DNA of 64,000 bases, from assembly GCF_029227915.1 (NCBI RefSeq), contig NC_079875.1, forward strand, positions 11,593,001-11,657,000. Direction: 5' to 3'. The position numbers and the translations under genes are program-made. The stretch's first letter is position 1; every line of letters starts with the position of its first letter. Below the pieces are notes generated by a model that had not been told where the DNA came from, made no database searches, and worked only from the letters and a program-made list of their open reading frames with translations. This document shows, piece by piece, positions 50,201 to 58,259 of this stretch. The stretch is from Hydractinia symbiolongicarpus (taxonomy: Eukaryota; Cnidaria; Hydrozoa; Anthoathecata; Hydractiniidae).

Positions 50201-51980
50201 TTCTCGAAAGATATTTATTTATTAACTAGTCGTTAGCCCGTGGGAAAATCCACGGGTTTGCTCGTCCTTTTTATACTTGCGCAACTAACCTACCATTATG
50301 CGTGACAGACGGAAAGACGTATACGGGTATTATAATATAGATTCTTGTATATTTTATGTAATTGAGAACGTAAAAAACTTAGAAAATATTTCCAATATTT
50401 TTTTTGTCACTGTGTGATTCTACTTATGTTTTTACAGTTGAACATATTTTCTTACTCGCAAAGTCATTCTACTGCATGAAAGTCCCCTTATCTTGACTCT
50501 TTTTCGAAATACTCTACGCGACGAAACAAATCAGTTCTAAGACTACAAGCAACTGTGGCTATAGCTGCAGACTACGTCGTGAGAAACAGACTCCAGCTAG
50601 TTTTGTATATATTTATGCTGTTTTCACTTGGTTTTCATTCAGTTTGGTGGGAGTGCTGTTTAACCTAGCAGAACGCTGTTTTCTTTGCGTTATATTCACC
50701 CATGGGGGTATGATTTACCTATCTAACCTTACCTGAGCTACAGTTTGGGTTGTGGCTAGCTAGCTAAGTATAGCTATAAACTAAACGTAGGCAAGTACAG
50801 ATGGTGTTACGTTAAGATAGAAAGGTAGTTTGTTCCTTTACGTGGGTGTAAATACTTTTAATTATTTTTTTACTGACAATTAAATTAGCAATGACAGATT
50901 GTATGTTGTGTTTTTACTTAAACTGACAATAAGTTTGACAACAACTTATAGGCTGTAGCCTGTGTTTTTCTTTTAACCAAAGATATACCGTAGCTGTATG
51001 ACTAATAGGAATATTTTACGGAAAAATTAGTATGTATTATTAAATTCCTGGGTGACTTGTTAGCTGAACCGAGCTGTTACATGTGGGTTTTTTTGAAACA
51101 AATTCGCGAGGAGAAATGATTTTATAAGAAAGGACATAAATTCGACGCTGTAAACACTTCACACAGATGTGGTGCATGGTTTACCTGTAGCGCTCATCTT
51201 GGTGTTACTCACAATTAATTTCTGAACTCTTATCGGAAGTTAGACGATTATTCTTTAGCATGTGTTCTTTTTTCAGCTTTAAAGGGAAGAAGTGGGCAAT
51301 TTTTTTTCGGAACACAAAATGCATCTGAAATGCTTTTACTGAATATGCGACACGAGTTTCCTGAACTTAAGCGCTTAACATGGCACTTAACTTTTAAAGT
51401 CCTATACATTTCCTTGTTCACCTTTTAGAGCTTTACATAACAGGAGTAACGAATAAACTAAGTTATTTAAATATCTTTTTGACTTCATTTATCTCTTTAG
51501 ATTTTCGCTTTTGTTTCATCCTCCCCTTTTGATTGAAAGTAACAAGTCTATTTATAGTAAAAAATTGAAAATGAATAACAATAACATATATTTTATATTT
51601 CCAAACTTATTTCGTGAGTTTTTCTGGCTTTTTGTAATATCTTTTATTATGTATGCAAGACACAAATGAAGGGATCAAATGTTTGTGATTCCAAGAAGAC
51701 TTACGTTAAATCATGCATAAAAAGACAAGTGGATAATGTAGATGGACAATGCTCTTACCTGAACATTAGTGTTATTAATTCTGTCAAAAAACGGAATGTG
51801 AGGTGTTATAATTTGCAGAACACCATCATCTATGGACAAAAGTTGTATGTTATTTTCTCTATCAATTATTGCTGTATCACCTTCTCCTCCATATTGAAAA
51901 AAATCGGAAAGTGGTAACGCTAACACTTTTGTGAATATTGCTGCAAACATCAAAGCCTTGACGAAAAAGTTCGCCATCAT
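26195..51980 (-). CDS. secreted NIDO-VWD-EGF-TSP1-MAM protein (VWDE-like), 22 exons
   Basis: A predicted extracellular matrix or adhesion protein of 1372 residues. The exons are listed individually below. All 21 junctions keep frame and the coding sum is 4119 nt. Order: signal peptide (about 1-23), NIDO (about 30-245), VWDE-type core (about 250-462), VWD (about 470-640), Cys-containing tail, eight arginines (717-724), EGF (about 854-882), Cys-rich segment (about 990-1045), three TSP1 (about 1051-1203), MAM (about 1206-1371). There is no transmembrane segment, so secretion is expected. The Arg run suggests proprotein cleavage. Cnidarian proteins of this kind are usually named VWDE-like. The exact orthologue was not checked. 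The start is the first of two adjacent ATGs (51980 and 51977). Introns carry many repeats, including a transposon in intron 1. Confidence 0.88.
26628..26920 (-). CDS. host gene exon 21: MAM domain, middle
   Basis: Residues 1248-1345. YYEASGKPTGHVAYLTSSSF, YCFSFYVSMY and HWENVNIDVDV match MAM. Phase 1 in, phase 0 out (TCT|GTAAGT). Confidence 0.93.
27510..27641 (-). CDS. host gene exon 20: start of MAM domain
   Basis: Residues 1204-1248. DFDCNFETPCWVSDQTGHW and TGPDVDHTFPSG are the opening of a MAM domain. Phase 1-1, with an acceptor after TTACTAG and a donor CAG|GTATGC. Confidence 0.93.
27790..27951 (-). CDS. host gene exon 19: TSP1 repeat 3, diverged
   Basis: Residues 1150-1204. SSWTSWTTCQGTCGEG, KKRIC and CRLSDCPS. 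Symmetric phase 1-1, 162 nt. One Trp of the WxxW ladder is lost relative to the other two repeats. Confidence 0.9.
28238..28387 (-). CDS. host gene exon 18: TSP1 repeat 2
   Basis: Residues 1100-1150. WSGWSAWTDCSTTC, KRRTRT and CFLGPCP. Symmetric phase 1-1 and the same length as exon 17 (150 nt), consistent with exon duplication. Confidence 0.94.
28636..29409. repeat. tandem direct duplication (394 bp and 381 bp) in intron 18
   Basis: Copy 1 is 28636-29029 and copy 2 is 29029-29409. Both begin aaGGCTATACTT and end CCATATGTA. They differ at only a handful of bases plus one 13-bp indel, so the duplication is recent. It lies between the exons for TSP1 repeats 1 and 2. Confidence 0.92.
29541..29690 (-). 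CDS. host gene exon 17: TSP1 repeat 1
   Basis: Residues 1050-1100. WSDWSGWTRCSTTC and RRSRT and the closing CLLPPCP are the full thrombospondin type 1 pattern. Symmetric phase 1-1, 150 nt, so the module could be duplicated as an exon. Confidence 0.94.
30822..30936 (-). CDS. host gene exon 16: Cys-rich segment before TSP1
   Basis: Residues 1012-1050. RSMCRINGYCLAEGESNPS and EECVPSIDQYNF follow the D8C-like or VWDE pattern (C.INGYC...NP...C..C.P). Phase 0 in, phase 1 out (CAAG|GTACGT). Confidence 0.88.
31057..31305 (-). CDS. host gene exon 15: extracellular segment
   Basis: Residues 929-1011, phase 0 at both ends. Contains SPGSTSITNGAVVVSFAEVL and later VIYDPKCIQC, a segment typical of VWDE family members just upstream of the Cys-rich NGYC block. 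Confidence 0.86.
31396..31523 (-). CDS. host gene exon 14: extracellular linker
   Basis: Residues 886-928, phase 1 in and phase 0 out. TPPTVVPSVELCDGRNKSC follows the EGF exactly as in VWDE-type proteins. Acceptor AATCAG, donor AAG|GTAAAA. Confidence 0.85.
32304..32544 (-). CDS. host gene exon 13: EGF domain
   Basis: Residues 806-886. CPNDCSGKGQC followed by TCSCNDGFEGEDC is a complete six-Cys EGF pattern. Phase 0 in, phase 1 out (ACAA|GTAGGT). Confidence 0.92.
32936..33219 (-). CDS. host gene exon 12: octa-arginine linker and following segment
   Basis: Residues 711-805. FSDCN is followed by eight arginines (717-724) and then an acidic segment with DEGDDTIYEYDPPD. The Arg run is a likely furin-type cleavage site. 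Enters in phase 1 and exits in phase 0 (CAG|GTAAGG). Confidence 0.88.
33399..33595 (-). CDS. host gene exon 11: Cys-containing tail after VWD
   Basis: Residues 645-711. Starts after TATAG with one base completing a Lys codon from exon 10 and exits in phase 1 (GCCG|GTAAGC). It contains KTCDPPTQLKQTDVCICH. I do not assign a separate domain. Confidence 0.82.
33653..34165 (+). repeat. dispersed repeat, copy A (intron 10)
   Basis: About 500 bp matching 39680-40168 in the same orientation, at an estimated 75-80 per cent identity. Shared landmarks include CCAGGTTTTGATAAAGAAAG, GCTATGAGTTTAAAAG and CAGTGCAGCGGATTTCCCG. Confidence 0.75.
34944..35167 (-). CDS. host gene exon 10: VWD domain, C-terminal part
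   Basis: Residues 571-645. VGLCGRFDGNRNNDM is the strongly conserved VWD signature. Enters in phase 0 and ends TGGAA|GTAAGA in phase 2. Confidence 0.92.
36004..36189 (-). CDS. host gene exon 9: VWD domain, middle
   Basis: Residues 509-570, phase 0 at both ends. IHIRTFDCLQGVTCNCAVAA and DIVAIDMC match the VWDE-type VWD. Acceptor ATTTTAG, donor CAG|GTTTGT. Confidence 0.9.
36399..36536 (-). CDS. host gene exon 8: start of VWD domain
   Basis: Residues 463-508, phase 0 at both ends. CSSSGDPYISTFDSRWYFF and GDFVLAQS are the first conserved block of VWD domains (GDPH..TFDG..Y.F). Acceptor CCCTCAG, donor AAG|GTAAGA. Confidence 0.92.
36963..37005. repeat. short palindrome (13-bp arms) in intron 7
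   Basis: CTTGACGACGGAA is exactly mirrored by TTCCGTCGTCAAG with a 17-nt loop. It is probably the core of a small fold-back MITE. Confidence 0.7.
37380..37700 (-). CDS. host gene exon 7: VWDE-type core
   Basis: Residues 356-462, phase 0 at both ends. The segment (VEPRQFVLTESSDAAKVNVT to HAPSLPIK) continues the VWDE core and includes PIMCADGSANCELTISF. Acceptor TTCTAG, donor AAA|GTAGGT. Confidence 0.88.
37991..38080 (-). CDS. host gene exon 6: VWDE-type core
   Basis: Residues 326-355, phase 0 at both ends. ISCKVRTWYSNTSYTKSR and FFAGIK are typical of the VWDE core between the N-terminal domain and VWD. Confidence 0.88.
39643..40168. mobile_element. dispersed TIR element, copy B (intron 5)
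   Basis: A related copy of 33653-34165. Here the ends read TATTAACTGATAGCTATTTT and, inverted, TTATTAACTGATAGATATTT, so it looks like a TIR-bounded element of about 525 bp. Just upstream, 39524-39630 holds another inverted repeat (GAAATATTACCC / GGGTAATATTTC). Confidence 0.6.
40548..41180. mobile_element. about 630-bp TIR element (intron 5)
   Basis: The left end GTGGTGATACACGATCC (40548) is exactly mirrored by GGATCGTGTATCACCAC near 41177, and both are followed by related AATTCGATTTGTCGAA sequence. It has no coding frame and is non-autonomous. TTA next to the right end hints at Harbinger-like TWA targeting, but the left side does not preserve it. Confidence 0.65.
41256..41491 (-). CDS. host gene exon 5: VWDE-type extracellular segment
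   Basis: Residues 247-325. The acceptor is TTTCAG and the donor GAG|GTAAGT. The segment includes FNCTLGDDV and VYEITWYNGNTKI, an Ig-like or VWDE-core pattern that precedes VWD in such proteins. N-glycosylation motifs (NCT, NKT) are present. Confidence 0.85.
41830..41962 (+). repeat. dispersed repeat, inverted partner of 49455-49600
   Basis: Shares AGAAAGAAATGACGTAATTA and TTAAAGAGAAA and GGTGCATAA in order with the reverse complement of 49455-49600. Confidence 0.6.
42237..42378 (-). CDS. host gene exon 4: end of NIDO, probable GC donor
   Basis: Residues 200-247. VGWNDGN and TSNVGLDGMWMYRMGEPGG match the closing part of NIDO. No GT donor gives the phase needed by exon 5. GGAG|GCAAGA at the end does, so a GC-AG intron is inferred. 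Phase 0 in, phase 1 out. Confidence 0.8.
43491..43529 (-). repeat. short interstitial telomeric repeat
   Basis: About six CCCTAA units, two of them mutated, lie in intron 3 (TTAGGG on the minus strand). TTAGGG is the ancestral animal telomere repeat. The array is far too short to be a functional telomere. Confidence 0.85.
43613..43711 (-). CDS. host gene exon 3: NIDO domain, middle
   Basis: Residues 167-199. AKVTFQLALACDATETYAFF followed by LYNQLDYL matches the NIDO strand that normally reads NTFQ..LATDG..SFAIF. Acceptor TTTTACAG, donor TCG|GTAAGA, phase 0 at both ends. Confidence 0.88.
44201..44476 (-). CDS. host gene exon 2: NIDO domain, N-terminal half
   Basis: Residues 75-166. ISTNGYIAFG, VAMIAPFWNDL and FVLVVTWF are the diagnostic NIDO motifs. 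The acceptor is TTCTCAG and the donor CGA|GTAAGT, both phase 0. Confidence 0.9.
44804..44858. repeat. perfect 27-bp inverted repeat with 1-nt centre
   Basis: The arms 44804-44830 and 44832-44858 are exact reverse complements around a single T. The left arm starts CGGTTCCATAAACACGCAAT. It lies immediately outside the left end of the ISL2EU-like transposon. Confidence 0.95.
44941..46567 (+). pseudogene. THAP-domain DDE transposase (DDE_Tnp_4 type), lightly damaged
   Basis: Exon 1 (44941-45139) encodes a THAP zinc finger: SCCAVGCSNKRKKG, the W in LRQLWVQAIKREKW and ICSEHFISG give the C2CH pattern. A GT-AG intron (45140-45343) joins in phase 1 to KSKDPHHPDYVP, the usual THAP end. A one-base frameshift near 45385-45406, at an A run, then leads into an acidic, coiled-coil linker and a helix-turn-helix (MKLKLGLLNKDLAYRFGLS). 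An in-frame TGA at 45986-45988 interrupts a conserved Trp position before the DDE nuclease core, which has CIIDCTEIFAERS and later DRGF and RVIGRLRKF. The element's other gene ends 5 bp beyond it on the opposite strand. Confidence 0.85.
46573..48110 (-). pseudogene. SWIM-YqaJ-PHD protein of the transposon, two in-frame TGA stops
   Basis: Read on the minus strand in one continuous frame. An N-terminal SWIM-like zinc motif (WVLTANCTCMAG, then CRRVGALLFKL) may include a 69-nt GC-AG intron near 48000-47932. A long acidic linker follows, then a YqaJ-type nuclease: REQRLSTAWQIHRAGRITTS, then EEYPFMGASPDALV and LEIKCPYKYS with the PD-(D/E)XK residues D and ExK. A C-terminal PHD finger follows: CICKRPS, CDGKNCAIEWYHYCC and WFCETCKNKK. 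TGA codons at 47236-47238 and 46885-46887 interrupt it. Its 3' end lies tail-to-tail with the transposase. The likely role is an accessory nuclease in transposition. Confidence 0.8.
49455..49600 (-). repeat. dispersed repeat, inverted partner of 41830-41962
   Basis: The reverse complement matches 41830-41962, including AAATGACGTAATTATTAAAG. It lies in intron 1 outside the ISL2EU-like element. Confidence 0.6.
49791..49939. mobile_element. 149-bp Harbinger-like MITE with TTA duplication
   Basis: GGGCGAATCTCCAC at 49791 and GTGGAGATTCGGCC ending at 49939 are reverse complements with one mismatch. TTA flanks both sides (49788-49790 and 49940-49942). TWA duplication and small size fit PIF/Harbinger MITEs. 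The interior has repeated CGTCATGACG-like words. Confidence 0.75.
51759..51980 (-). CDS. host gene exon 1: signal peptide and start of NIDO
   Basis: Residues 1-74. The start is followed by a hydrophobic stretch (FFVKALMFAAIFTKVLAL) typical of a signal peptide, then FFQYGGEGD, the usual opening of NIDO regions. The exon ends CAG|GTAAGAG in phase 0 and joins smoothly to ISTNGYIAFG in exon 2. Two adjacent ATGs exist. The first has an ACC in front and the second a G at +4. Confidence 0.85.
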
Positions 51981-52453
51981 GGTAAGAAGTACTTGCAGAT
52001 ATCTTTTCCTAATGTGTTTATCTCTTATAATGTTAGTCAAAGGAGGTATATCTTAAGATATATGTTAATTCGCCAATTACTACTAATTTAATAAGTTAAT
52101 TATATAAAATTGAATTGATTTATTTTCTGGATTACGTTACTGTCTATTTGAATATTCATGCGAAATTAGGAAGTATAAATCTGTCAGATGCACTTTGCTA
52201 CGTTCGATGTACAAGAAAATAGCTTATTACTGCAGTTTTTAGGGTGGGGCTTTGATTGCTTTGATATGTATTATGAGTCAAGTCATAGATACATAATCTT
52301 TTGTAACCAATTAAAAATGTTGTTTTAGGGCATGTTTTATAGACGCTGTTGTAGAAAACACACACAGACGCTATCTAACTTTTCACGTTTAATTAGCCAA
52401 TCAGGTTACTTATTATGCCGTATTGTATTACGTTCGGTATTAAAAGTGCTTAA
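51981..52453. other. 5' flank of the host gene
   Basis: Sequence upstream of the minus-strand start codon. The 5' UTR and promoter should be here or beyond. No TATA box or initiator can be assigned with confidence. Confidence 0.35.
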
Positions 52454-52822
52454 CCTTACTCGGTCCGGGGTTTTTCGAACATACTATGACTGGGGGGTGT
52501 CCAAATTATGCAAAATGAATCTACCTAATAGAACAAAGTTGAGTTGCAAGTTTCAAGTTGTAAGGATAATCCTAACAGAAGTTATTAAATTTTCTCCATT
52601 TCAAGGATTTCATAGAGATTTCTAGGGGTAGTTTCGAGTAATGGCCAATATCAAAGCCTCTGAAAGGTATGGGACCTAAAAATTTGGCATTTAGGTGTCT
52701 AATAGATAAATATTGAAACTCAGTAAGGTTCATAGCCATATAACATAGCAATAAGGAGTTATTAAAAAAATCCGTCAAGGGGGGCGGAATCCCCCCTCTC
52801 CTCCCCCCCGGGCCGAATAAGG
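52454..52822. mobile_element. 369-bp piggyBac-like MITE, deletion derivative of 4258-7950
   Basis: The ends CCTTACTCGGTCCG and CGGGCCGAATAAGG match the TIR of the 3.7-kb element with 2 differences between the two ends. TTAA lies on both sides (52450-52453, 52823-52826). Its two halves match, in inverted orientation, the outer left (4290-4560) and outer right (about 7890-7950) parts of the larger copy, so it is an internal deletion of the same family. It lies about 470 bp upstream of the host start codon. Confidence 0.85.
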
Positions 52823-52826
52823 TTAA

Positions 52827-55508
52827 GATGAAGTGGAAATGGCTAGCAGAATGTTTTCCTTACTGTACTATTCCTGCCCACTCTCTTTTGCAGAAAATTT
52901 TTCTTGTAGTAGAAAATATACGTTCAAAGACCCTCCCATTCCTTCTGCTTTATATAAAGAATTGAATATAAGAAAAAATTTATAAGTAAACATCAATGAA
53001 AGTTCAATAATGCAAAGACTTGACTGCAGTTTTAAGGGGTAATCACATTCGTCATTATTATACGAAGAATGTGTCCAACTGTCTGCGACAGGCAAAATGG
53101 ATGTGTACATTAACCTTCAATCTAGCCGAAAAAAGTATGTCTCATTTGGCAACTGCCTAGATGTTACGGCACAACTATAATGCATTAATGCATTCAATGA
53201 GAACACAGAAGTCATTTCATTGCACTTTTAAGTTTGCCGCCTGTGGTTGCCACAAACAATGGTTTTGCTTTATATGTGGTGTGGATTAAAAAAAATTTAA
53301 CAGAATTAGCCGTCTCATTCTATAGGATTATAACTATTTAATCACGTAACATAATAGTACAGATCAGCAGATAGCAGAGATCAACCGCGCTAGTTTCTAT
53401 GATTCATTAGTACCTGACAGTGTGATTTCTTTTTTTTTATCTGACTTTTTTTTGGCCCATATCGATTTAAACAAACTTTCGTGAAATTTAAACGCTGTCA
53501 AACCTCCAAATAAGATCCAAGTTTTAAATAATTGATTTAAACATATAGCGGTACGATGAAATAGAACAATTTATACTGGACCAATAGTATCTGAAAACGA
53601 AGTATGCTACGAAACATGGAAGCAATACCTTTAAAAAGTTTTGTCAAAGCAACATAATGGCCATAAAAATAGTGATTTCCTCAATCGGTTGTTTACATGG
53701 ACCGAACGCAGTGAGGTCTATGACGTCAAAAGCTCGGTCGCTATTTTCCCGTAGCACCCCGCTAAACGGTTTATAAGCCATTAATAGACCATTTACCCGG
53801 TGCTACGTGGGCTAAAAGCAACCTCGGTTGTTTGCATTCACAACCTCGGTTTTGTAGCGCCCAGCTAATCGATTTATAAGCCATTAATTAAACAGCTTTA
53901 AGAATAAAAAGCATAAACATTGTATGTTTCAGACAGCTCTGCATGTTTAACCCTTATCGGAGATATCCAAAATGGTGCTAGTGCATGTTTCTACACTTGT
54001 CCATTTACGGAGGAGTCTTTTGGTTTAATAGTTTTCCATTTCCTTGGAATGAAAAATTTAATTGTGCACTTACTGTTGAATTCAATGTTATTTATCAGTG
54101 TAATTATCACGTCTCCAGCAAAATTCTTGCCATTCGCCAATAAATTTTCACGCAAAAGGTAATCATGGATGCCACTTTCTCTGTATTTGCCTTACAAAAT
54201 TTAGCATTCAAACATTAGAAACAATAGTTATTATAGATCTAGCTACTTCAAGCATGCAAGACACATTTTGCAACATAAAGTTGCGGGCGTGTGATATTTT
54301 TTATCCGTAATGATTTTGTTCGATATCGTTAGTACCATATTACCCAGCTATAGAATTTTTCGTTAGAACTGAAGAAGCTAAAACATTACTTTGGCTTTTT
54401 GAAGGTAGCTAGTTAATTAAAGTCGAATTAATTCTGATATATTATCTGATATATCACAAAAATCATATTTTCGACTAGTTTAAAACTTTTAACTTTTTTT
54501 GTAGGCAGGTGAAGCCCCGGACCAGTTAACCAACACCCGAAATCAGAGCCGAGACTTGATACCCTGATATCTATACCTGATACCCGATAGCTACCTTGTT
54601 TTTTTTTTATTTTATTTTACTTATCTTAACGGGGAAGGCAATATCAACGCTCAAGTTCTGCTATTATAACTTATTGAAACCCGTTTGCCAAAGAGTAGAA
54701 AACACTCCTACTTTAGCATGGTCGTTGGATCGCCTTAAGCAAATTCCCTAACAGGTGATTGCAGTGAATTTGAAATAATGACTATAAGCTTTCTATTTTG
54801 GTATTAAAAACAGGTTTATTGGTAAACTTTTTTAAGAGACTTAAGTTTTATAGACTGATTAAAGTTTACAACGATGTATTTCAGCCCTTAAAAGTAGTAC
54901 CTGTTCCTACATTTTAGCGATGTGAATGTTGTTACAATGTAAAATTAAAGGAAACGGACCTGTGCAAGCTCGGATACATTTTGCCGGCAAATTCGCCACC
55001 AAATATTGGCTTATTTGGTCTAGCTATCAGATTGTTCATCCACATCGAAGAATTTAATATTCGAAAAAACGAACGAGAATAATTACGTAGGTGGATATTT
55101 ATCATTGCGCCCTTGTGTCCATTTTTTTCTGAGAATGTCTTCGATCAGGTCTCCGATCATGACGGGCGAGTATAATCGGTGTAAATTAAATTGGAATTAA
55201 ACAACCACTTTGCGCATCACCAGCTTACTTCTTGGCAGTGATGGGGATGACGTTAACAGACATTTCAGATCCCGTAAAAGGGTTAAAACAGCGGAACGTA
55301 AACTTTGGAATAAGATAAATGTAAACGTTTCAAATGTGTAAAATTCCTTAATATACGCATAAAAGAAGGCTAAAAATAACTTTGGAACTGTTGACAAGGA
55401 TATTTAAGCAAACAAAAATAGTTTTTTTTTATCTCGTATCGACTCCGAAAAGCTAGTATATACTTTTTGCTGCTTGTTGATTTGTGTTTGCTGCCACAAA
55501 TTGTTTAG
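52827..55508. other. noncoding stretch
   Basis: No recognisable gene. Two related blocks, at 53751-53788 and 53857-53892, share GTTTATAAGCCATTAAT-like sequence, which hints at a small duplicated repeat. Frames at 53920-54162 and 55197-55397 have no family. Confidence 0.4.
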
Positions 55509-56088
55509 CCTGGTTTCCACTGGTGACATAAACATAAACATAAGCAACATGCGCATGCGCAGTATATAAATAAGTAAAGTATTATAAGCATAAAGATGAG
55601 AGGGGACTTTTGGGCTCTTTTATCATTGCTATTGTTAAAGAAAAGGTTAAAAATGAGTAATAAAACACATTATTCAGAGACTTGTTAAAAAAATCGCTCA
55701 AAATTTTCTGTAAATTTATGAGTTCTCTTTAGCTAATTGCGAATGTTATCTTAAAAGGCAGTTTTGATATTTTTTCGTAGAATCACTTTCTAATCAATTC
55801 ACGATATTTAATTTCATAAATACACGAGGATTTATTTAGAATTATTTAACGACTTGTTAAAGTTCTTGATTATTTCGTGAGAAAGAGGAATGGCTATACG
55901 TTTAAGCTTCCGTTCTTCTAGTTTCCATGGCAGAAAGCATCCTGCAAGCATAACAGACACATACAAATATTAAAAAGTTTTGATATCTTATTCACATTGT
56001 TCTTTAGCTTATGTTGATAAAGTTCACACGGGGATTTTCTTATACTTGTGCTTGTATTGATATGCTTATGGAACCAGTGGGAACCAGG
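55509..56088. mobile_element. 580-bp TIR element
   Basis: The left end CCTGGTTTCCACTGGTGACA is mirrored by the right end, which inverted reads CCTGGTTCCCACTGGTTCCA. It has no coding frame. The superfamily was not assigned. Confidence 0.6.
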
Positions 56089-57762
56089 ATTTATTGAAGG
56101 AAACCCATAATCACATTAATTTAGTTATTGGTTACTTTTATGAAGAAAATACATAATGGGAGTCATGTTTCATCTAAGCTAGCCTGCTAGTTGTCTCTAT
56201 TTATAGGGTTTTGTACATGGACGTGGTAGAGTTGAAGATTTTTATTGAATATAACTTCGAAAAGACAGCTTTTTCTCAACTATTTTCCCTTTTTTTTAAC
56301 AGGAAGTTTTACTAATCACACGATTTAAGGTTTTGTGCAAAAAAATGGCTATTTTTAAAAGTAGGACATATTTCACATTATGCGCTTCTATTACCAGAGA
56401 AAACTTTTAACCAAGAGAGAACTGAAATTTTCTGAATTAATGTTAAGCAAAAGATTAATTACGCGTCTTAATTTTTTTACAGATGCATTACAAAAAACTG
56501 TTTAGTCGACCCATGCATAATTTTGAGAATATTTGAAGACATGGCCCCTTTGAAGTTCTCTACATTTGCTGTTTGGTCTTTTCATCTTCTCGGAAAGTTC
56601 GAACTCGAAATGCTGTTGTAACTGAAATCTTTTCGGCTTCTAATTATTTTTACAAACACAGGGTCGGATGGAGGTATAAGCAAGATAAGCGCGCGCTTAC
56701 TTTCAAAAACGCAGAGAAAAAGCCCGCACGCGTTTCCCGTGTGTAGTTTTCCTTGTATTTTTTAAGAAGTCTGGTAAGGAAGTTGTGTTTTTGCTTATTG
56801 CGCTTATTCACTCTCCCAAACAAAGTAGATAGTAACTCCTCTGAGCAAGCGAAACGAAAAGACTTTGCTTTCTCGCTTATTTAAGAATAAGCAAGTAAGC
56901 GTGTCAAAGTTGATATATTTGCTTTTTTGCATGGAGAGAATGCGGTGATGAAAAACTACTTTGCTATCGCGTATAAGCAAATAAGCAAAAAAAAAGGCAA
57001 GGTAGACAGAATTTCTCAACCGTAGCAAAATGAATGCAAACAGTCCACGTTGTTCGTGGTTATAACCAATCAGCCAAAGATGGACGGTAGAGGTAGTGTG
57101 ATACTTTTAGGTTTCTGGATGTCTTTTTTACTATTTCTTATAAATTTCAAGTACTCAGTGTGTAATAGTGTGTATAGTTTATTCCCTAAGCTAAAATATC
57201 AGAATTTTTTTTTGGCTTGAGAAGATTATGTTAAAAGGTTTCTCTCTGCAAAAATATCTATATAGCTATATAGCTATAGTGAATGAGATACTTCTTTATT
57301 ATTCACTATAGTAGTTGAGAATGTGTGTACACTAAGTTTTTTCACTGATCCTGTTCTGTATGAAACTTCTGGGGCTATATTTTTTTAACAAAATGAGTTT
57401 GTAGCTACTGCTTTATTTTCTATACTCAAACCTCCCCACCACACAAATAAATAAATCAAGAGAAAAATACACTCAAAATAATTCTGAAGTGTTCATGTTC
57501 ATGTGGTGCTTCATTTGTTATTTTATACCTAGCAAGATACACTGGTGGTTGGATTTTGAGAGAATATTGAGCCAGTATGATGAGTGGAAACAGAGCTTAA
57601 GGATGGAAAACGATGGAAAACGTATCCATCCATTTTCAAGCCAAGTCATCGTAGTGGTGCCCTCTGCCAAGACTACTTGACATATGTGATATAGCTATAA
57701 CAATATGGATAGAAAAAATCTTACCAATCTTACTAATATTTTTTTTTTTTAATCCTCTTTGT

Positions 57763-57930
57763 GGCGCCGTAGATTAGTGGTTATAGCTCTCGTACTCTGT
57801 GCGGGAGACCGGGGTTCGATTCCTCTTGACGGCGATTCAACATGGGCGAGTGAATGTTACCATAGCCCGGGTTAACCCAAGGTTAAGTGTAAAGAATTTC
57901 TGGAATTGTTTGTGAGTGATATTCCAGCCC
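57763..57930 (+). repeat. tRNA-derived SINE
   Basis: The head has a box A-like TAGATTAGTGG and a perfect box B GGTTCGATTCC. The anticodon stem CTCGT/GCGGG can form. The sequence runs directly into a non-tRNA body with a CCCGGGTTAACCC palindrome, which is the layout of a tRNA-derived SINE. It lies inside the hAT element. The 3' limit is approximate. Confidence 0.65.
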
Positions 57931-57976
57931 TTAGTAACATATGTCCAGTTAGATATGTGGGGGATATTTTGGAAAA

Positions 57977-58259
57977 ACTATCAAGGTGCTCTACCAACAG
58001 ATATCACCTCTTTACTTAAAACCACAAATAGGTACACATTTCCATCAATCCGTGAAGTTTTAGAATTTTGGCTACAATTCCTGTAACCTCATGCACTTGT
58101 GAGAAAAGTATCTCTGGAATAAGGCGTCCAAAGACTCAGATGCGAAACATGATGTCGGAAGAAAGGTTAAGCAGCCTAGCACTTATCATGTTTAACAGGT
58201 CAATCACTGTGATCTCTGATGAAATGATAGATGAGTTTGCTGAACAGAATAAGAGATAA
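57977..58259 (+). pseudogene. hAT transposase C-terminal remnant
   Basis: In one frame a segment reads GALPTDITSLL then FPSIREVLEFWLQF, then a stop. The next part, ATIPVTSCTCEKSISGIRR and EERLSSLALI, is the hAT dimerisation signature of ZMYM1-like transposases. The rest of the transposase, including the catalytic DDE region, is not recognisable. Confidence 0.75.

Noticed and set aside
53751-53892. Two related short blocks as a CRISPR-like or regulatory array.
   Set aside because: Only two diverged copies exist. They are more likely parts of a decayed repeat.
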